A stretch of 64,000 nucleotides of DNA from Nocardioides sp. YR527 (GCF_900101045.1 NZ_FNFN01000014.1:1-64000); one strand, 5' to 3'. Positions 25,074 through 37,798 are shown, counted from the stretch's first letter. A program made the numbers and translations. The notes: generated by a model not told the origin, from the letters alone.

Positions 25074-25724
25074 GTGAGTCGGACGAGTTCGCACACTCCT
25101 CTCCCCTCGGCCGCCGGGGTGCGGCTGGCCGGCTCGCTGCTGGCCGGAGCGGTGACGACCGCGGCCGGCGTACTCCTGGTCGACGCCCAGATCGGCACCC
25201 TTCTCGGGGTGGCGGTCCTCCACGCGGCGTTCGTCGCCTCCGGCTGGATCGCGCTGTGGCCGCTCGATGCCGGCACGACCCGCGCCAACACCCGCCGCGA
25301 GGACTTCCGGCCCGCGACCGAGGAGCTCATCGTGGTCGCCATCTCGCTGTGCGGGCTGCTCGGGATCGTGATGCTCCTCGTCGTCGGCCACTCCGCCCAG
25401 GGGCGCCTCGCCGCGGCGGTCGCGCTCGTCGGCGTCTTCCTGGCCTGGGCGAGCCTGCACCTGATGTACGCCGCGCGCTACGCGCACCTCTACTACGCCG
25501 ACGACGCGGGCGGGATCGACTTCAACTCCGACGACAGGCCTGCCTACCGGGACTTCTTCTACTTCAGCTACAACCTCGGGATGACCTACCAGGTCTCCGA
25601 CACCTCGGTGAACAGCTCCCGGATCCGCTCCGTCGTGCTGAGGCACACCCTGCTCTCCTACGTCTTCGGTGCGGTGGTGCTGGCGAGCACGATCAACCTG
25701 GTGGCCGGGATCGCAGCGGGCTGA
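25074..25724 (+). CDS. DUF1345 family membrane protein
   Basis: A 216-residue integral membrane protein with about five to six hydrophobic helices. The C-terminal half has the DUF1345 signature (YRDFFYFSYNLGMTYQVSDT) followed by a last helix. The family has no known function. The GTG start at 25074 is adopted. The final 32 bases overlap the 3' end of the convergent PucR-type gene. Confidence 0.85.
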   Translation: MSRTSSHTPLPSAAGVRLAGSLLAGAVTTAAGVLLVDAQIGTLLGVAVLHAAFVASGWIALWPLDAGTTRANTRREDFRPATEELIVVAISLCGLLGIVMLLVVGHSAQGRLAAAVALVGVFLAWASLHLMYAARYAHLYYADDAGGIDFNSDDRPAYRDFFYFSYNLGMTYQVSDTSVNSSRIRSVVLRHTLLSYVFGAVVLASTINLVAGIAAG

Positions 25725-26955
25725 CGCCCGGCCGTTTCCGCGCGTGGGTCGCCCACAGCTCGGTCGCCGAGGCGACCCGCAGGGCGTAGGCGGCCGTCGC
25801 CAGCTCGGCCACGTCCATCGGCTCGGCCAGGGACCGGCCGGTCAGCTCCTGGATCCGGCGCAGCCGGTTGCGGACCGTGTTGGGGTGGCAGTAGAGCAGG
25901 GTGGCGGCGCGCTCGGCGGAGCCGGACTGCTCCAGGTACATGTCGAGGGTCTCGAGCAGGAGCTCACGGTCCTCCGACGGCTGCCGCAGCACCTCCCCCA
26001 ACACGTTCTCCGCGAGCCGGCGGCCCTCGGCGGGCTCGTAGACCACCAACGCGGCCAGCGGACTGTGGTCGAAGGCCCGCAGCCCCGCGGTGCCCGGCTC
26101 CAGCCCGGCCAGCGCGGCTCGCGCCAGGCGCAGCGCGCGCGGTGTCTCCGGGAGCGAGGCGTAGGGCGGGCTCACCCCGGCGCGAGCGTCCGCGAAGCCG
26201 CGCAGCGTCTCCAGGACCTCCTCCTCCCGCTCCTCGGGGAACGAGACGATGCCGAGCTGCTGTGCCGGTGTCAGCCGCCATCCGGAGACGAAGCCCTGCT
26301 CGGCGAGGCGCTGCTCGACGTTGACCAGGCTCTCCTTGGCGAGCCCGTTGGTCTCGGCGGCGACCACGATCAGCAGCGCGTCGGCCGGGAAGCCGAGCAG
26401 GGCCGCCGCCTCCCAGGGACCCGACTCGGGACCGGGACGCCCGGTGAGGACCGCCTCGACGACCGCTGAGCGTCGTCGCTGCTCGGCGAGCATCAACTCG
26501 GCAGTGGTCGCCCGGTAGGCCTCGGTCAGGACGACGGCGTGCTCGTCGGTGAAGCGCCAGATGACGCCGGCGGTGTCGATCAGGGCATCGGTCAGCGCCG
26601 GCTGGCGGCTGCCCTGCACGTGCTCGACGAGGGCGTCCCAGAGTGCGGCGAAGCAGATCCGGTAGGCCCGCAGCACCTCCGGGAGCGGCACCCCCTGCTT
26701 CGCCCGGCGCCGGCCGGTGCGGTCGGATGCCTCCAGATCGAGCTGGGCGTGCGGGTCACCGATCGCGGCGACCACCGAGCGGAGGTTGTGGGCGAAGGAC
26801 TGCCGCAGCTCGTCGAGCGAGACCAGCCCGCTCTCCCGGTCGCGGTAGTAGGTCGCGATCCGGTCGGCGACCTGGGCGCACGCCTCGTCGGCGAGCCGGG
26901 CGATGTTCTGCTCCGCCCAGGCCGCGAGCCGCGCTCGCCCGTCCTGTCGTGTCAC
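25693..26955 (-). CDS. PucR/CdaR-family transcriptional regulator
   Basis: A 420-residue regulator. The N-terminal RsbRD-like helical sensor region (about 10-170) is followed by a degenerate GGDEF-like middle domain and a C-terminal PucR-type helix-turn-helix (HTH_30; CHPNTVRNRLRRIQELTG). The GTG at 26955 is favoured because AAGGAG lies seven bases upstream; a frame extends to 27156 but lacks support. The stop lies inside the DUF1345 gene end. No target is evident. In this family the ligand is often a metabolite of the adjacent pathway, but no pathway is visible here. Confidence 0.88.
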   Translation of the reverse strand: MTRQDGRARLAAWAEQNIARLADEACAQVADRIATYYRDRESGLVSLDELRQSFAHNLRSVVAAIGDPHAQLDLEASDRTGRRRAKQGVPLPEVLRAYRICFAALWDALVEHVQGSRQPALTDALIDTAGVIWRFTDEHAVVLTEAYRATTAELMLAEQRRRSAVVEAVLTGRPGPESGPWEAAALLGFPADALLIVVAAETNGLAKESLVNVEQRLAEQGFVSGWRLTPAQQLGIVSFPEEREEEVLETLRGFADARAGVSPPYASLPETPRALRLARAALAGLEPGTAGLRAFDHSPLAALVVYEPAEGRRLAENVLGEVLRQPSEDRELLLETLDMYLEQSGSAERAATLLYCHPNTVRNRLRRIQELTGRSLAEPMDVAELATAAYALRVASATELWATHARKRPGVSPLRSRPPG

Positions 26956-27085
26956 ACGCTCTCTCCTTCGCCGGTCCCGGGACCATCCTGTCATCAGCAG
27001 GGTGCCACCAGATGAGCCGTCGACTCGGCACGGGATCGCCCAGCCACGTACGATCTGCCTACCTACGACTGGGGCCGGAGGTTCC

Positions 27086-28012
27086 GTGAACGAAATCCAG
27101 CTCAGCGACCTGACCCTGGGACGCCATCTCGCCCAGGGCTCGCAGGGCCGCATCATCGAGCTGGCCGACCACCCCGGGACGGTCGCGAAGCTCTACCGCA
27201 CGCGAGAGCGCGGCCTCGTGGACGGCCGTGCCCTGGCGGAGCTGGTGCGGATCCGCGGATTCGTCGAGAGCGAGGGCCTCCAGGTGGACCACTTCGCCGC
27301 CTGGCCGCACACGGTCGTGCTCGACGGGCTGCGCACCGCCGGCTTCCTGATGCAACGGGTCCACGACCCGTTCCTTGCCGGCTTCGGCCCCACCACCGCC
27401 CTTGCGGAGCTGGGTCTGCTCGTGGACAGCGGTGACGTACGGAGTCCCGGGATCTACGAGCGGGTGCTGCTGATGCGGGCGCTGGCCGCCGTGATGGACG
27501 CGCTGCACCGGCAGGGGCTGGTCCTCGGCGACCTCTCGCCGCGCAACATCGCCTGGTCGGTCTCGCCGATCCCCCGGGTGATGCTGCTCGACTGTGACGG
27601 GATCCGGCCGGCCGGCGAGGACGGTGTGCTGCCGCCCGCCGACACCCGCGGCTGGGAGGACCCCAGCAACGCCGGACTGCCGCCGACCGCCGACAGCGAC
27701 CGCTTCAAGCTGGCCCTCACGATCGCCCGGGTGCTCACCGGCGACCGCAACGCCGCCCCCGGCCACCGGCCTGACCTGACCTTCGCCGGCGAGGCCGGCA
27801 TCCTGGTCGGTCCGCTCACCCGGCTGATGGACCAGGCCGCCGCTCCTCCCGGACTCCGCCCGACCGCGTCGCAGTGGGCCACCGTCCTGGACGTACGCAG
27901 CCCCTGGGCCGGGGCCGCCCCGCCGCAGCCCCCGGCCCACCCCGCGATGCGCTCGCGCGGTCCCTCTCCCAGCGGGGAGATCCTGCGACCGTTCCGGCGG
28001 CCGTCGCGTTGA
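27086..28012 (+). CDS. protein-kinase-like protein
   Basis: A 308-residue protein with a eukaryotic-type kinase fold. GTVAKLYR supplies a probable beta-3 lysine, LVLGDLSPRNIAW corresponds to the catalytic loop with aspartate and asparagine, and MLLDCDGIR replaces the DFG motif with DCD. There is no transmembrane helix and no PASTA repeat; the C-terminus is proline-rich and probably disordered. It resembles the kinase modules found with VWA or PP2C proteins, but neither lies next to it here. The GTG at 27086 has GGAGG before it. The next gene starts 16 bases downstream and is likely co-transcribed. Confidence 0.75.
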   Translation: MNEIQLSDLTLGRHLAQGSQGRIIELADHPGTVAKLYRTRERGLVDGRALAELVRIRGFVESEGLQVDHFAAWPHTVVLDGLRTAGFLMQRVHDPFLAGFGPTTALAELGLLVDSGDVRSPGIYERVLLMRALAAVMDALHRQGLVLGDLSPRNIAWSVSPIPRVMLLDCDGIRPAGEDGVLPPADTRGWEDPSNAGLPPTADSDRFKLALTIARVLTGDRNAAPGHRPDLTFAGEAGILVGPLTRLMDQAAAPPGLRPTASQWATVLDVRSPWAGAAPPQPPAHPAMRSRGPSPSGEILRPFRRPSR

Positions 28013-28027
28013 TGGCGGAGAGACCGC

Positions 28028-28792
28028 GTGCTGGAGGCTGAGGCCGAACGCCTCCTCGACGACGAGCTGGTCGAGTGGCTCGCCGACCTGGTCGATCCGG
28101 CCCTGGTCCGGCGCGAGTCGCCCAAGGCACGGCTGCAGGGCCTGGGCGGTGCCGTTGTCCACCGGGTCGGGGTGAACGAGACCTTCGGGCTGCTGCACTT
28201 CCGCGACGGGCTCGAGCACAACCCGCTGCCGTTGCGCGATCCTGAGGGGCTGCGGATCGTGCTGGTCACCAGCCGCGGCGAGGACCTGGCGGTCGACGAC
28301 GTCGAGTTCGTCGACTGGAGCCGCGACGACGACTGCCAGCGCTGCCGGACGGTGCTGTCGGGGTGGGAGCCCCCGGCCCTCGACCCGACGGCGACGATCA
28401 CCTCGGTCGGCGCGCTCCACATCGCCTACGACCACGCCGACCGCGCGGGCATGGCCCCCGAGCAGGTCCTGGCCCGGCTCCGGCCGGCGGTCGCCGAGGC
28501 CGACGCCGCCTTGGCCTCCTGGGACGGCGCGAGCGTCGGGGCCTACTGGTATCCGGCCACCGAGACCTGGGCCCACGTCGTCCCGCTGCGCCTGGACCCG
28601 GCGGCCGAGCCGGTCGCAGGCGTGCTCGTCCGGCACCCGGACGGCTACCACCTCGTCACGATACTGACGCGGCGTACGGCCTTCTGGAACCTGGTCAGCG
28701 TCGGTCAGGTGCCGCCGGGCTGGCTCGACCAGCCCGACCAGCGGGTGACCTCCACGGCGATCACCGGACCGGCCGGCGGCCGCTCGCGATAG
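28028..28792 (+). CDS. hypothetical protein paired with kinase-like gene
   Basis: A 254-residue soluble protein that I do not recognise. It has an acidic N-terminal helix (EAEAERLLDDELVEWLADLV), then a beta-rich region, the odd segment DDDCQRCRTVLSGWEPP with two cysteines, and a tryptophan-rich C-terminal part. The start is a GTG with GGAGAG upstream, 16 bases after the kinase-like gene, so the two are probably one transcript and may act as kinase and client or modulator. The last 88 bases overlap the end of the convergent PPOX gene. Confidence 0.6.
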   Translation: MLEAEAERLLDDELVEWLADLVDPALVRRESPKARLQGLGGAVVHRVGVNETFGLLHFRDGLEHNPLPLRDPEGLRIVLVTSRGEDLAVDDVEFVDWSRDDDCQRCRTVLSGWEPPALDPTATITSVGALHIAYDHADRAGMAPEQVLARLRPAVAEADAALASWDGASVGAYWYPATETWAHVVPLRLDPAAEPVAGVLVRHPDGYHLVTILTRRTAFWNLVSVGQVPPGWLDQPDQRVTSTAITGPAGGRSR

Positions 28793-29118
28793 TCGGCGTA
28801 CTTCGCGACCAGCGGCGCCAGGTCGTAGGTCTCGTGCACGCTCGCCACGCCGTCGGCCCGCGCCCACCACAGCTGATCCCAGTCGTCGTCGTAGCGGTCC
28901 ACCAGCACCGCGACCCGGGGGTTGGCGGCGATGTCCTCGAGCCGCCGCAGTCGCGTGGTCGACTTGGGCTTGTGGTCGACGGCCGTGACCAGTACGTCGC
29001 CCGCGACCGCGAACACGATCGGCACGATCCGTGGCGCGGCGTCGGCCGAGACCGTGGCCAGGCGGGCCACCCGGGCATCGGCGAACCGTTCCCTGGCCCA
29101 CTGCTCCTCGCGCCGCAC
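28705..29118 (-). CDS. PPOX-class F420-dependent oxidoreductase
   Basis: A 137-residue split-barrel flavin/deazaflavin reductase of the pyridoxamine-phosphate-oxidase-like fold. The pattern RFADARVARLATVSADAAPRIVPIVFAV at the N-terminus and the KSTTRLRRLEDIAANPRVAVLVD block match the actinobacterial F420-dependent group (TIGR03668-like). Coenzyme F420 use is inferred from the family. The start is a GTG at 29118. Its 3' end overlaps the convergent hypothetical gene by 88 bases. Confidence 0.88.
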   Translation of the reverse strand: MRREEQWARERFADARVARLATVSADAAPRIVPIVFAVAGDVLVTAVDHKPKSTTRLRRLEDIAANPRVAVLVDRYDDDWDQLWWARADGVASVHETYDLAPLVAKYADYRERPPAGPVIAVEVTRWSGWSSQPGGT

Positions 29119-29360
29119 CCTGCGAGCCTATGTGACGAACATCGCCACCGGCCCCACAGGCGAACAGGCCCTCTCCTCCCCTACCCTGGTCCGGCCGGAA
29201 AGAGACAGGCTGGTTCGGTTAGTCCAGCCCTCGGTGTCCCCGAGACGACGTCGCGCCCTACGGGTGCGGGCCCACGGCGCCATCACCGAACCGAACGGGT
29301 GGCGCACCGGGACCTCAGTCGTCGGCGCAGCCGCCGTTCTCGAACATGATCGGACGATCC

Positions 29361-29569
29361 ATGGACAAGCGCACCGGACTTCTCATCCAGGTCGTGATGA
29401 CCTTCCTGATGGCCCTGACGATGTCGGGCATCATGTCGCTCATCGCGATGGGCCCGACCATCGCCTGGCTGACACAGTGGCCGCTCGCCTTCATCACCGC
29501 CTGGCCCATCGCATTCGTGCTCACGATGCTCTTCCGACCGGCGGCGATGAAGGTCGCGATCCGGCTGAC

Positions 29570-29588
<19 letters not shown>
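29361..29588 (+). CDS. DUF2798 family small membrane protein
   Basis: A 75-residue protein with two predicted membrane helices (VVMTFLMALTMSGIMSLIA and FITAWPIAFVLTMLF) and the DUF2798 pattern. Function unknown. The ATG at 29361 fits the family N-terminus; an ATG at 29346 would add five residues. The final 19 bases overlap the end of metH on the other strand. Confidence 0.75.
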
Positions 29589-33283
<3,695 letters not shown>

Positions 33284-33473
33284 TCTTGCTTTCCTCTCCC
33301 GGGCGGGCACGGTGGTGTGCACGGCTTTGCCTGAAACACGCTACGGCGTAGGTGCGCGGGCTATGCCATTTCATTCCGAATCCTGACACCGGGAGTCCAC
33401 CAGGTGGGAATTGAGAAGGTGTACGCAGCGTGAACGACGCCGCCTCCCTGGTCCCGGTGACTAGGGTGGAGGT

Positions 33474-34322
33474 GTGATCGAGATCGAAGAGACCCGCGAC
33501 CTGGTCGATCCTGTGGTGATCGCCGCGTTCGAGGGCTGGAACGACGCGGCCGACGCCGCCTCCGGCACGGTTGACCATCTGATGGACGTCTGGCACGCGC
33601 GGGTGGTGGCCGAGATCGATCCCGAGGACTTCTACGACTACCAGGTCAACCGGCCTGTCACCAGCACCGACGAGAACGGCTTCCGTTCCATCACCTGGCC
33701 CACCACCCAGATCGCCGTCTGCTCCCCGCCCGACCTGGACCGCGACATCATCCTGGTGCGCGGGATCGAGCCCAACATGCGCTGGAAGCAGTTCGTCGGC
33801 GAGATCCTGGAGTGCGTCGACGAGCTCGGCGGCCAGCTCGTGGTGACCCTCGGCGCGCTTCTCGCCGACGCTCCGCACACCCGGCCGATACCGGTCTCCG
33901 GCACCGCCACCGAGCCCGACCTCGTCGACCGCCTCAAGCTCGACTCGCCGTCCTACGAGGGGCCGACCGGCATCGTCGGCGTGCTCCAGGAGGCCTGCAT
34001 CCAGTCCGACATCCCCGCGGTCTCCTACTGGGCCGCGGTCCCCCACTACGTCGCCGCCCCGCCCTGTCCCAAGGCCACCCTCGCCATCGTCAACAAGCTC
34101 GAGGACCTTCTGCAGTGCTCCATCCCCCTCGGCGACCTCCCCGAGGACGCCCGAGCCTGGGAGCGCGGCGTCAACGACCTCGCCGAGGAGGACGAGGACG
34201 TCTCCGACTACGTACGCTCCCTCGAGGAGGCCCGCGACACCGCCGACCTCCCCGAGGCCAGCGGAGACGCGATCGCCCGGGAGTTCGAGCGCTACCTCAA
34301 GCGCCGCACCGACGACTCATAA
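33474..34322 (+). CDS. PAC2 family protein
   Basis: A 282-residue protein of the PAC2 (proteasome assembly chaperone 2) family, found in archaea and actinobacteria. The N-terminal DPVVIAAFEGWNDAADAAS and the middle VSYWAAVPHYVAAPPCPKA are typical. The start is a GTG at 33474. The role is not established; in mycobacteria relatives lie near mshC, as here. It is divergent from metH and convergent with mshC, with a nested palindrome between their ends. Confidence 0.88.
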   Translation: MIEIEETRDLVDPVVIAAFEGWNDAADAASGTVDHLMDVWHARVVAEIDPEDFYDYQVNRPVTSTDENGFRSITWPTTQIAVCSPPDLDRDIILVRGIEPNMRWKQFVGEILECVDELGGQLVVTLGALLADAPHTRPIPVSGTATEPDLVDRLKLDSPSYEGPTGIVGVLQEACIQSDIPAVSYWAAVPHYVAAPPCPKATLAIVNKLEDLLQCSIPLGDLPEDARAWERGVNDLAEEDEDVSDYVRSLEEARDTADLPEASGDAIAREFERYLKRRTDDS

Positions 34323-34326
34323 CAGC

Positions 34327-34394
34327 CGAGGCGTCACCCCCGTCGGCCGAGATGTCACAACGATGACATCTCGGCCGACGTACGTGACGCCTCG
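34327..34394. repeat. nested inverted repeats between PAC2 gene and mshC
   Basis: An inner perfect inverted repeat has 17-base arms (34341-34357 and 34364-34380, arm CGTCGGCCGAGATGTCA) around a 6-base loop. An outer pair of 11-base arms (CGAGGCGTCAC at 34327-34337 and its complement at 34384-34394) encloses it. A third related copy, GTGACGTCTCGGC, lies just outside. The region separates convergent genes and could terminate both. The core differs from the GAGTCGGCTCGT family found elsewhere in the window. Confidence 0.88.
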
Positions 34395-34416
34395 ACCGAC
34401 CCGGGTGACGTCTCGG

Positions 34417-35649
34417 CTAGAGCTTGATGCCCAGCGCGGCGTCGACGAGCCGGGTGATGGTCTCGCCCGCAAGAGCGTCGGAGGTCTCGGCGAGACCGCC
34501 CGCGCCGAGGGTGGCGGCGACCCAGGCGTCGACGGCCTGGACCGCGCGTGGCGCGTCGAGGTCCTCGGCGAGAGCACCGAGGACGGTCTCGACGACCGGA
34601 GCGGCAGGGGCGCCGCGCCCGAGGGCGACGGCTTTGCGCCACTCGGCGATCTTGTCGACGGCGTCGAAGAGCTTGGCGTCGGTCCACTCCCAGTCGTCAC
34701 GGTAGTGGTGGCCGAGCAGCACCAGCCGGATCGCCATCGGGTCGATCTCGGAGTTGCGCAGGGCGGAGACGAAGACCAGGTTGCCGCGCGACTTGGACAT
34801 CTTGTGGCCGTCGTAGGCCACCATCCCGCCGTGGGTGTAGATCTCGGCGAAGTCCTTGCCGGCCGACCGCGCGTGGGAGCCGGACATCTCGTGGTGCGGG
34901 AAGACCAGGTCGGAGCCGCCGGCCTGGACGGTGAACCCGGCGCCGAGGTGCTCCAGGGCGATCGCGGTGCACTCGACGTGCCAGCCGGGGCGGCCCGGAC
35001 CGTAGGGCGAGGGCCAGGACGGCTCGCCCGGACGCTCGGCGAGCCAGAGCAGCGGGTCGAGCGGGTCCTTCTTGCCGGCCCGCTCGGGGTCACCGCCCCG
35101 CTCACCGAAGAGCTCGATCATCTCCTCGCGCCCCAGGCGCGACTCCTCGCCGAACGCGTCGTCGACGGCCACCGAGGCGTAGACGTCGTCGTCGACCTTG
35201 TAGATCGCGCCGGCCTCCTCGAGCTCGCCGATCAGCGAGAGCACCAGCGGGATCGACTCGACCGCGCCGATGTAGTGCTGCGGCGGCACGACCCGCAGCG
35301 CCTCCATGTCCTGGCGGAAGAGCTCGGTCTCGCGCTCGGCGAGCGCCTCCCACTCGATCCCGACCTTGTCGGCCCGCTCGAGCAGCGGGTCGTCGACGTC
35401 GGTGACGTTCTGGGTGTAGCCGACCTCGTAGCCGGCGTTGAGCCAGGCCCGGTGGAGCAGGTCGAAGGCGACGTAGGTGTTGGCGTGGCCCATGTGGGTC
35501 GCGTCGTAGGGCGTGATGCCACACACGTACAGCGAACGGCGACCAGTTCCCGACGTCGGGACGACCGCGTCCCGCTGATGGTCATAGAGCCGCACCTCGG
35601 GCCCTGCGACGGACAGTTCTGGGACTTCGGGTGCAGACCATGCGCGCAT
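34417..35649 (-). CDS. mshC: L-cysteine:1D-myo-inosityl 2-amino-2-deoxy-alpha-D-glucopyranoside ligase
   Basis: The 410-residue MshC joins cysteine to GlcN-inositol in mycothiol synthesis. It is a class I tRNA-synthetase fold with the HIGH-like region CGITPYDATHMGHAN and the KMSKS motif (HKMSKSRGN). The early cysteine in CGIT and the FPHHEMSGSHA segment should bind zinc and substrate. This gene marks the host as a mycothiol-producing actinobacterium. It is the last gene of a four-gene minus-strand cluster (histidine phosphatase, DUF3090, SCO1664-like, mshC), an arrangement seen in many actinomycetes. Confidence 0.96.
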   Translation of the reverse strand: MRAWSAPEVPELSVAGPEVRLYDHQRDAVVPTSGTGRRSLYVCGITPYDATHMGHANTYVAFDLLHRAWLNAGYEVGYTQNVTDVDDPLLERADKVGIEWEALAERETELFRQDMEALRVVPPQHYIGAVESIPLVLSLIGELEEAGAIYKVDDDVYASVAVDDAFGEESRLGREEMIELFGERGGDPERAGKKDPLDPLLWLAERPGEPSWPSPYGPGRPGWHVECTAIALEHLGAGFTVQAGGSDLVFPHHEMSGSHARSAGKDFAEIYTHGGMVAYDGHKMSKSRGNLVFVSALRNSEIDPMAIRLVLLGHHYRDDWEWTDAKLFDAVDKIAEWRKAVALGRGAPAAPVVETVLGALAEDLDAPRAVQAVDAWVAATLGAGGLAETSDALAGETITRLVDAALGIKL

Positions 35650-35681
35650 GGGTGCAGCCTACTTGGAAGACCCCATCCGTC

Positions 35682-36455
35682 TCAGAACGGCGGCCACGGG
35701 ATGACATGGCGGTCGTACTCGGGCTCGGGGAAGGCACCCTCCGCGAGCAGCTCCTCGCACCGCAGACCGAGCGCCTCGAGATCCCGACCCGAGAGGTACG
35801 CGGTCAGCCCCCGCCCCAAGGCACCGGAGAGCCCCGCGGCCACCGTCCGGATCCCGGCGAGCTCCTCGTCGGAGAAGCCCAGCCCCTGCCACCCCCACAA
35901 GATGGTGCGCAGCTTCGGCTCGTCGTGGAAGGTCAGCCCGTGGTCACAGCCGTAGCGGTGCCCGCCGGAGACCGGCAGCACGTGGCCACCCTTGCGATCC
36001 GCGTTGTTCGTGAGGGCGTCGAAGACGGCCATCCGCCGAAGTGCCGGCGTGTCCTCGTGGGCGAGCGAGACCGGCCGGTCGAGCCCGTCGTACCCGTCGA
36101 AGACGTGCAGGAACCCCGAGGGAATCTCCCCCGCGGGCACGATCGTCACCGGCTCGACGGACTCGTCGGCGCTGACCCAGCGCTGCACCATCCCGAGGCC
36201 GTGCGGGCCCTCACGCAGCCAGGTCTCGGGCACCACGGACCAGCCTAGGGCCTCGGAGACGACGTAGGCGGCGACCTCGCGGTGCGCCAGCCGCCCGTCG
36301 GGGAAGTCCCACAGCGGCCGCTCCCCCGCGATCGGCTTGTAGACGACCTCGGTGCCGCCGATGGTCGCCAGGAACGTCGCGTTCGAGGCCGTGGTCAGCC
36401 GCCCGACGAGCACCAGCTCGTCGTCGGACCCGATGAGCGACTCGGTCACCGACAT
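35682..36455 (-). CDS. SCO1664 family protein (PI3/4-kinase-like)
   Basis: A 257-residue conserved actinobacterial protein. It has kinase-like elements: EVVYKPIAGERPLWDFP near the N-terminus (lysine in VYKP), FDALTNNADRKGGHVL as a catalytic-loop-like segment and YGCDHGLTFH as a metal-binding segment, similar to phosphatidylinositol 3/4-kinase-like folds. Activity is unproven. The gene starts three bases after the DUF3090 stop and ends 32 bases before mshC. Confidence 0.88.
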   Translation of the reverse strand: MSVTESLIGSDDELVLVGRLTTASNATFLATIGGTEVVYKPIAGERPLWDFPDGRLAHREVAAYVVSEALGWSVVPETWLREGPHGLGMVQRWVSADESVEPVTIVPAGEIPSGFLHVFDGYDGLDRPVSLAHEDTPALRRMAVFDALTNNADRKGGHVLPVSGGHRYGCDHGLTFHDEPKLRTILWGWQGLGFSDEELAGIRTVAAGLSGALGRGLTAYLSGRDLEALGLRCEELLAEGAFPEPEYDRHVIPWPPF

Positions 36456-36458
36456 GGA

Positions 36459-37058
36459 TCAGACCGGGTCACGCCGCTTGAACCCGTTCGCCCGCACACA
36501 CAGGTGTCCCTCGGGGTCGATCGGGCTGCCGCAGAACGGGCAGTTGGGGCGTCCGGCGCCCAGCACCGCCTCGGCCCGCTTGACGAAGGCACGGGCGTTG
36601 CGCGGGGCGATCCGCACCAGGAGCACCTCGTCGGGCTCGGCCTCCTCCAGCTCGATCTCGGCGTCCTCGTCGACCAGCCGGCCGGACTCGTCGACCTCGG
36701 CGATCACCTCGACCTCGCTGATCGGGAAGACCTCGAGGACGACCATGTCCTCGTCGGGGTCCCAGGCCAGGGTCATCGTGCCCGCCCGGAACTCCTCCTC
36801 GATCGGCTGCTCCAGCGGGCCGTTGTCGTCGAGGTCGTAGGGAGCGATCGCCGGCACCACGGCGGGCGCCGACTTCATCACCTCGTCGAGGAGCTCGTCG
36901 AGCCGCTCGGCGAGCACCGTGACCTGCTGCTTCTCCAGGGCCACGGAGACGACCCGCGCTCCCTCGCGCGCCTGGAGGAAGAACGTACGCGCCCCGGGCT
37001 CACCGACGGTGCCGACGACGAATCGCTCGGGCGGGTCGAAGGCGTGCATCACAGGCAT
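36459..37058 (-). CDS. DUF3090 family protein
   Basis: A 199-residue protein matching the DUF3090 family, whose members begin with FDPPERFV and continue GTVGEPGARTFFLQAREG, as here. The C-terminus has a likely zinc-binding arrangement (CPFCGSPIDPEGHLC). The ATG at 37058 is preferred to a TTG two codons earlier. It lies two bases after the stop of the phosphatase gene and three before the SCO1664-like gene, so the set is surely one operon. Function unknown. Confidence 0.9.
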   Translation of the reverse strand: MPVMHAFDPPERFVVGTVGEPGARTFFLQAREGARVVSVALEKQQVTVLAERLDELLDEVMKSAPAVVPAIAPYDLDDNGPLEQPIEEEFRAGTMTLAWDPDEDMVVLEVFPISEVEVIAEVDESGRLVDEDAEIELEEAEPDEVLLVRIAPRNARAFVKRAEAVLGAGRPNCPFCGSPIDPEGHLCVRANGFKRRDPV

Positions 37059-37060
37059 GG

Positions 37061-37798
37061 TCAAACCTTATCCAGACCAGCCTCAGGACCCGAGCCACCG
37101 CCCACGACGGCGTCGTCGCTGCGGCGTCGCGGCGACTTGCGCCCCTTCTTCGCGGCCTGCTTCGGCGCCAGCCAGGACAGGTCGCCGGCGTGCGTGTTCG
37201 TCGCCAGGACCGAGGGACGTCCTTCGCCGTAGCGGACCACCGAGATCGAGGCCGGGTCGACGTGCAGCCGCTGGAAGAGGTCCAGGTGCATCCCGAGCGC
37301 GTCGGCCAGGATCGACTTGATCAGGTCGCCGTGGCTCACGCACAGCCAGACCGCAGCGTCCCCGTGCGCGGCCGTGACGGCGGCATCGTGGCGGCGTACG
37401 GCCTCGACTCCCCGGGCCTGCATCGCCGCCATCGACTCGCCGCCGGGGAAGGTGACCGCGGAGGGCTGGGTCTGCACCGTCTTCCACAGCTTGCGCCGCG
37501 CCAGCGTGGTGATCTTCTCCCCCTGCCACTCGCCGTAGTCGCACTCGGAGACGCCGTCCTCGACGACGACGGTGGGCTGCTCGGCGCGACCCTCCAGGAT
37601 CGTCGACAGCGTCTGCTGGCAGCGCTCCATCGGGCTGGTGACCGCCAGCGCGAGCGGGACCGGCGCGATCCGCTCGGCCGCTCGGCTCGCCTGCTCCAGG
37701 CCGCGTTCGTCCAGCCTCACCCCGGGAAGCCGGCCGGCCAGGGTGCCGGATGCGTTCGCCGTCGTACGGCCGTGTCTCACCAGGATCATCGTCGCCAC
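37061..37798 (-). CDS. histidine phosphatase (MSMEG_4193-like)
   Basis: A 245-residue phosphoglycerate-mutase-fold phosphatase. The catalytic RHG motif is LVRHGRTTAN at the N-terminus, with the second histidine in CVSHGDLIKSI and the acidic segment in SECDYGEWQG. It is first in the mshC operon, as in other actinobacteria, where the family is called MSMEG_4193. The C-terminal 40 residues are basic and of low complexity. The start is a GTG at 37798, or the ATG at 37789. The substrate is unknown. Confidence 0.9.
   Translation of the reverse strand: MATMILVRHGRTTANASGTLAGRLPGVRLDERGLEQASRAAERIAPVPLALAVTSPMERCQQTLSTILEGRAEQPTVVVEDGVSECDYGEWQGEKITTLARRKLWKTVQTQPSAVTFPGGESMAAMQARGVEAVRRHDAAVTAAHGDAAVWLCVSHGDLIKSILADALGMHLDLFQRLHVDPASISVVRYGEGRPSVLATNTHAGDLSWLAPKQAAKKGRKSPRRRSDDAVVGGGSGPEAGLDKV

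Noticed and set aside
33284..33473. Cobalamin or SAM riboswitch upstream of metH
   Set aside because: No B12 box (GCCACTG on either strand) or SAM-element core is visible in the leader; only a short CCACC/GGTGG hairpin was seen.
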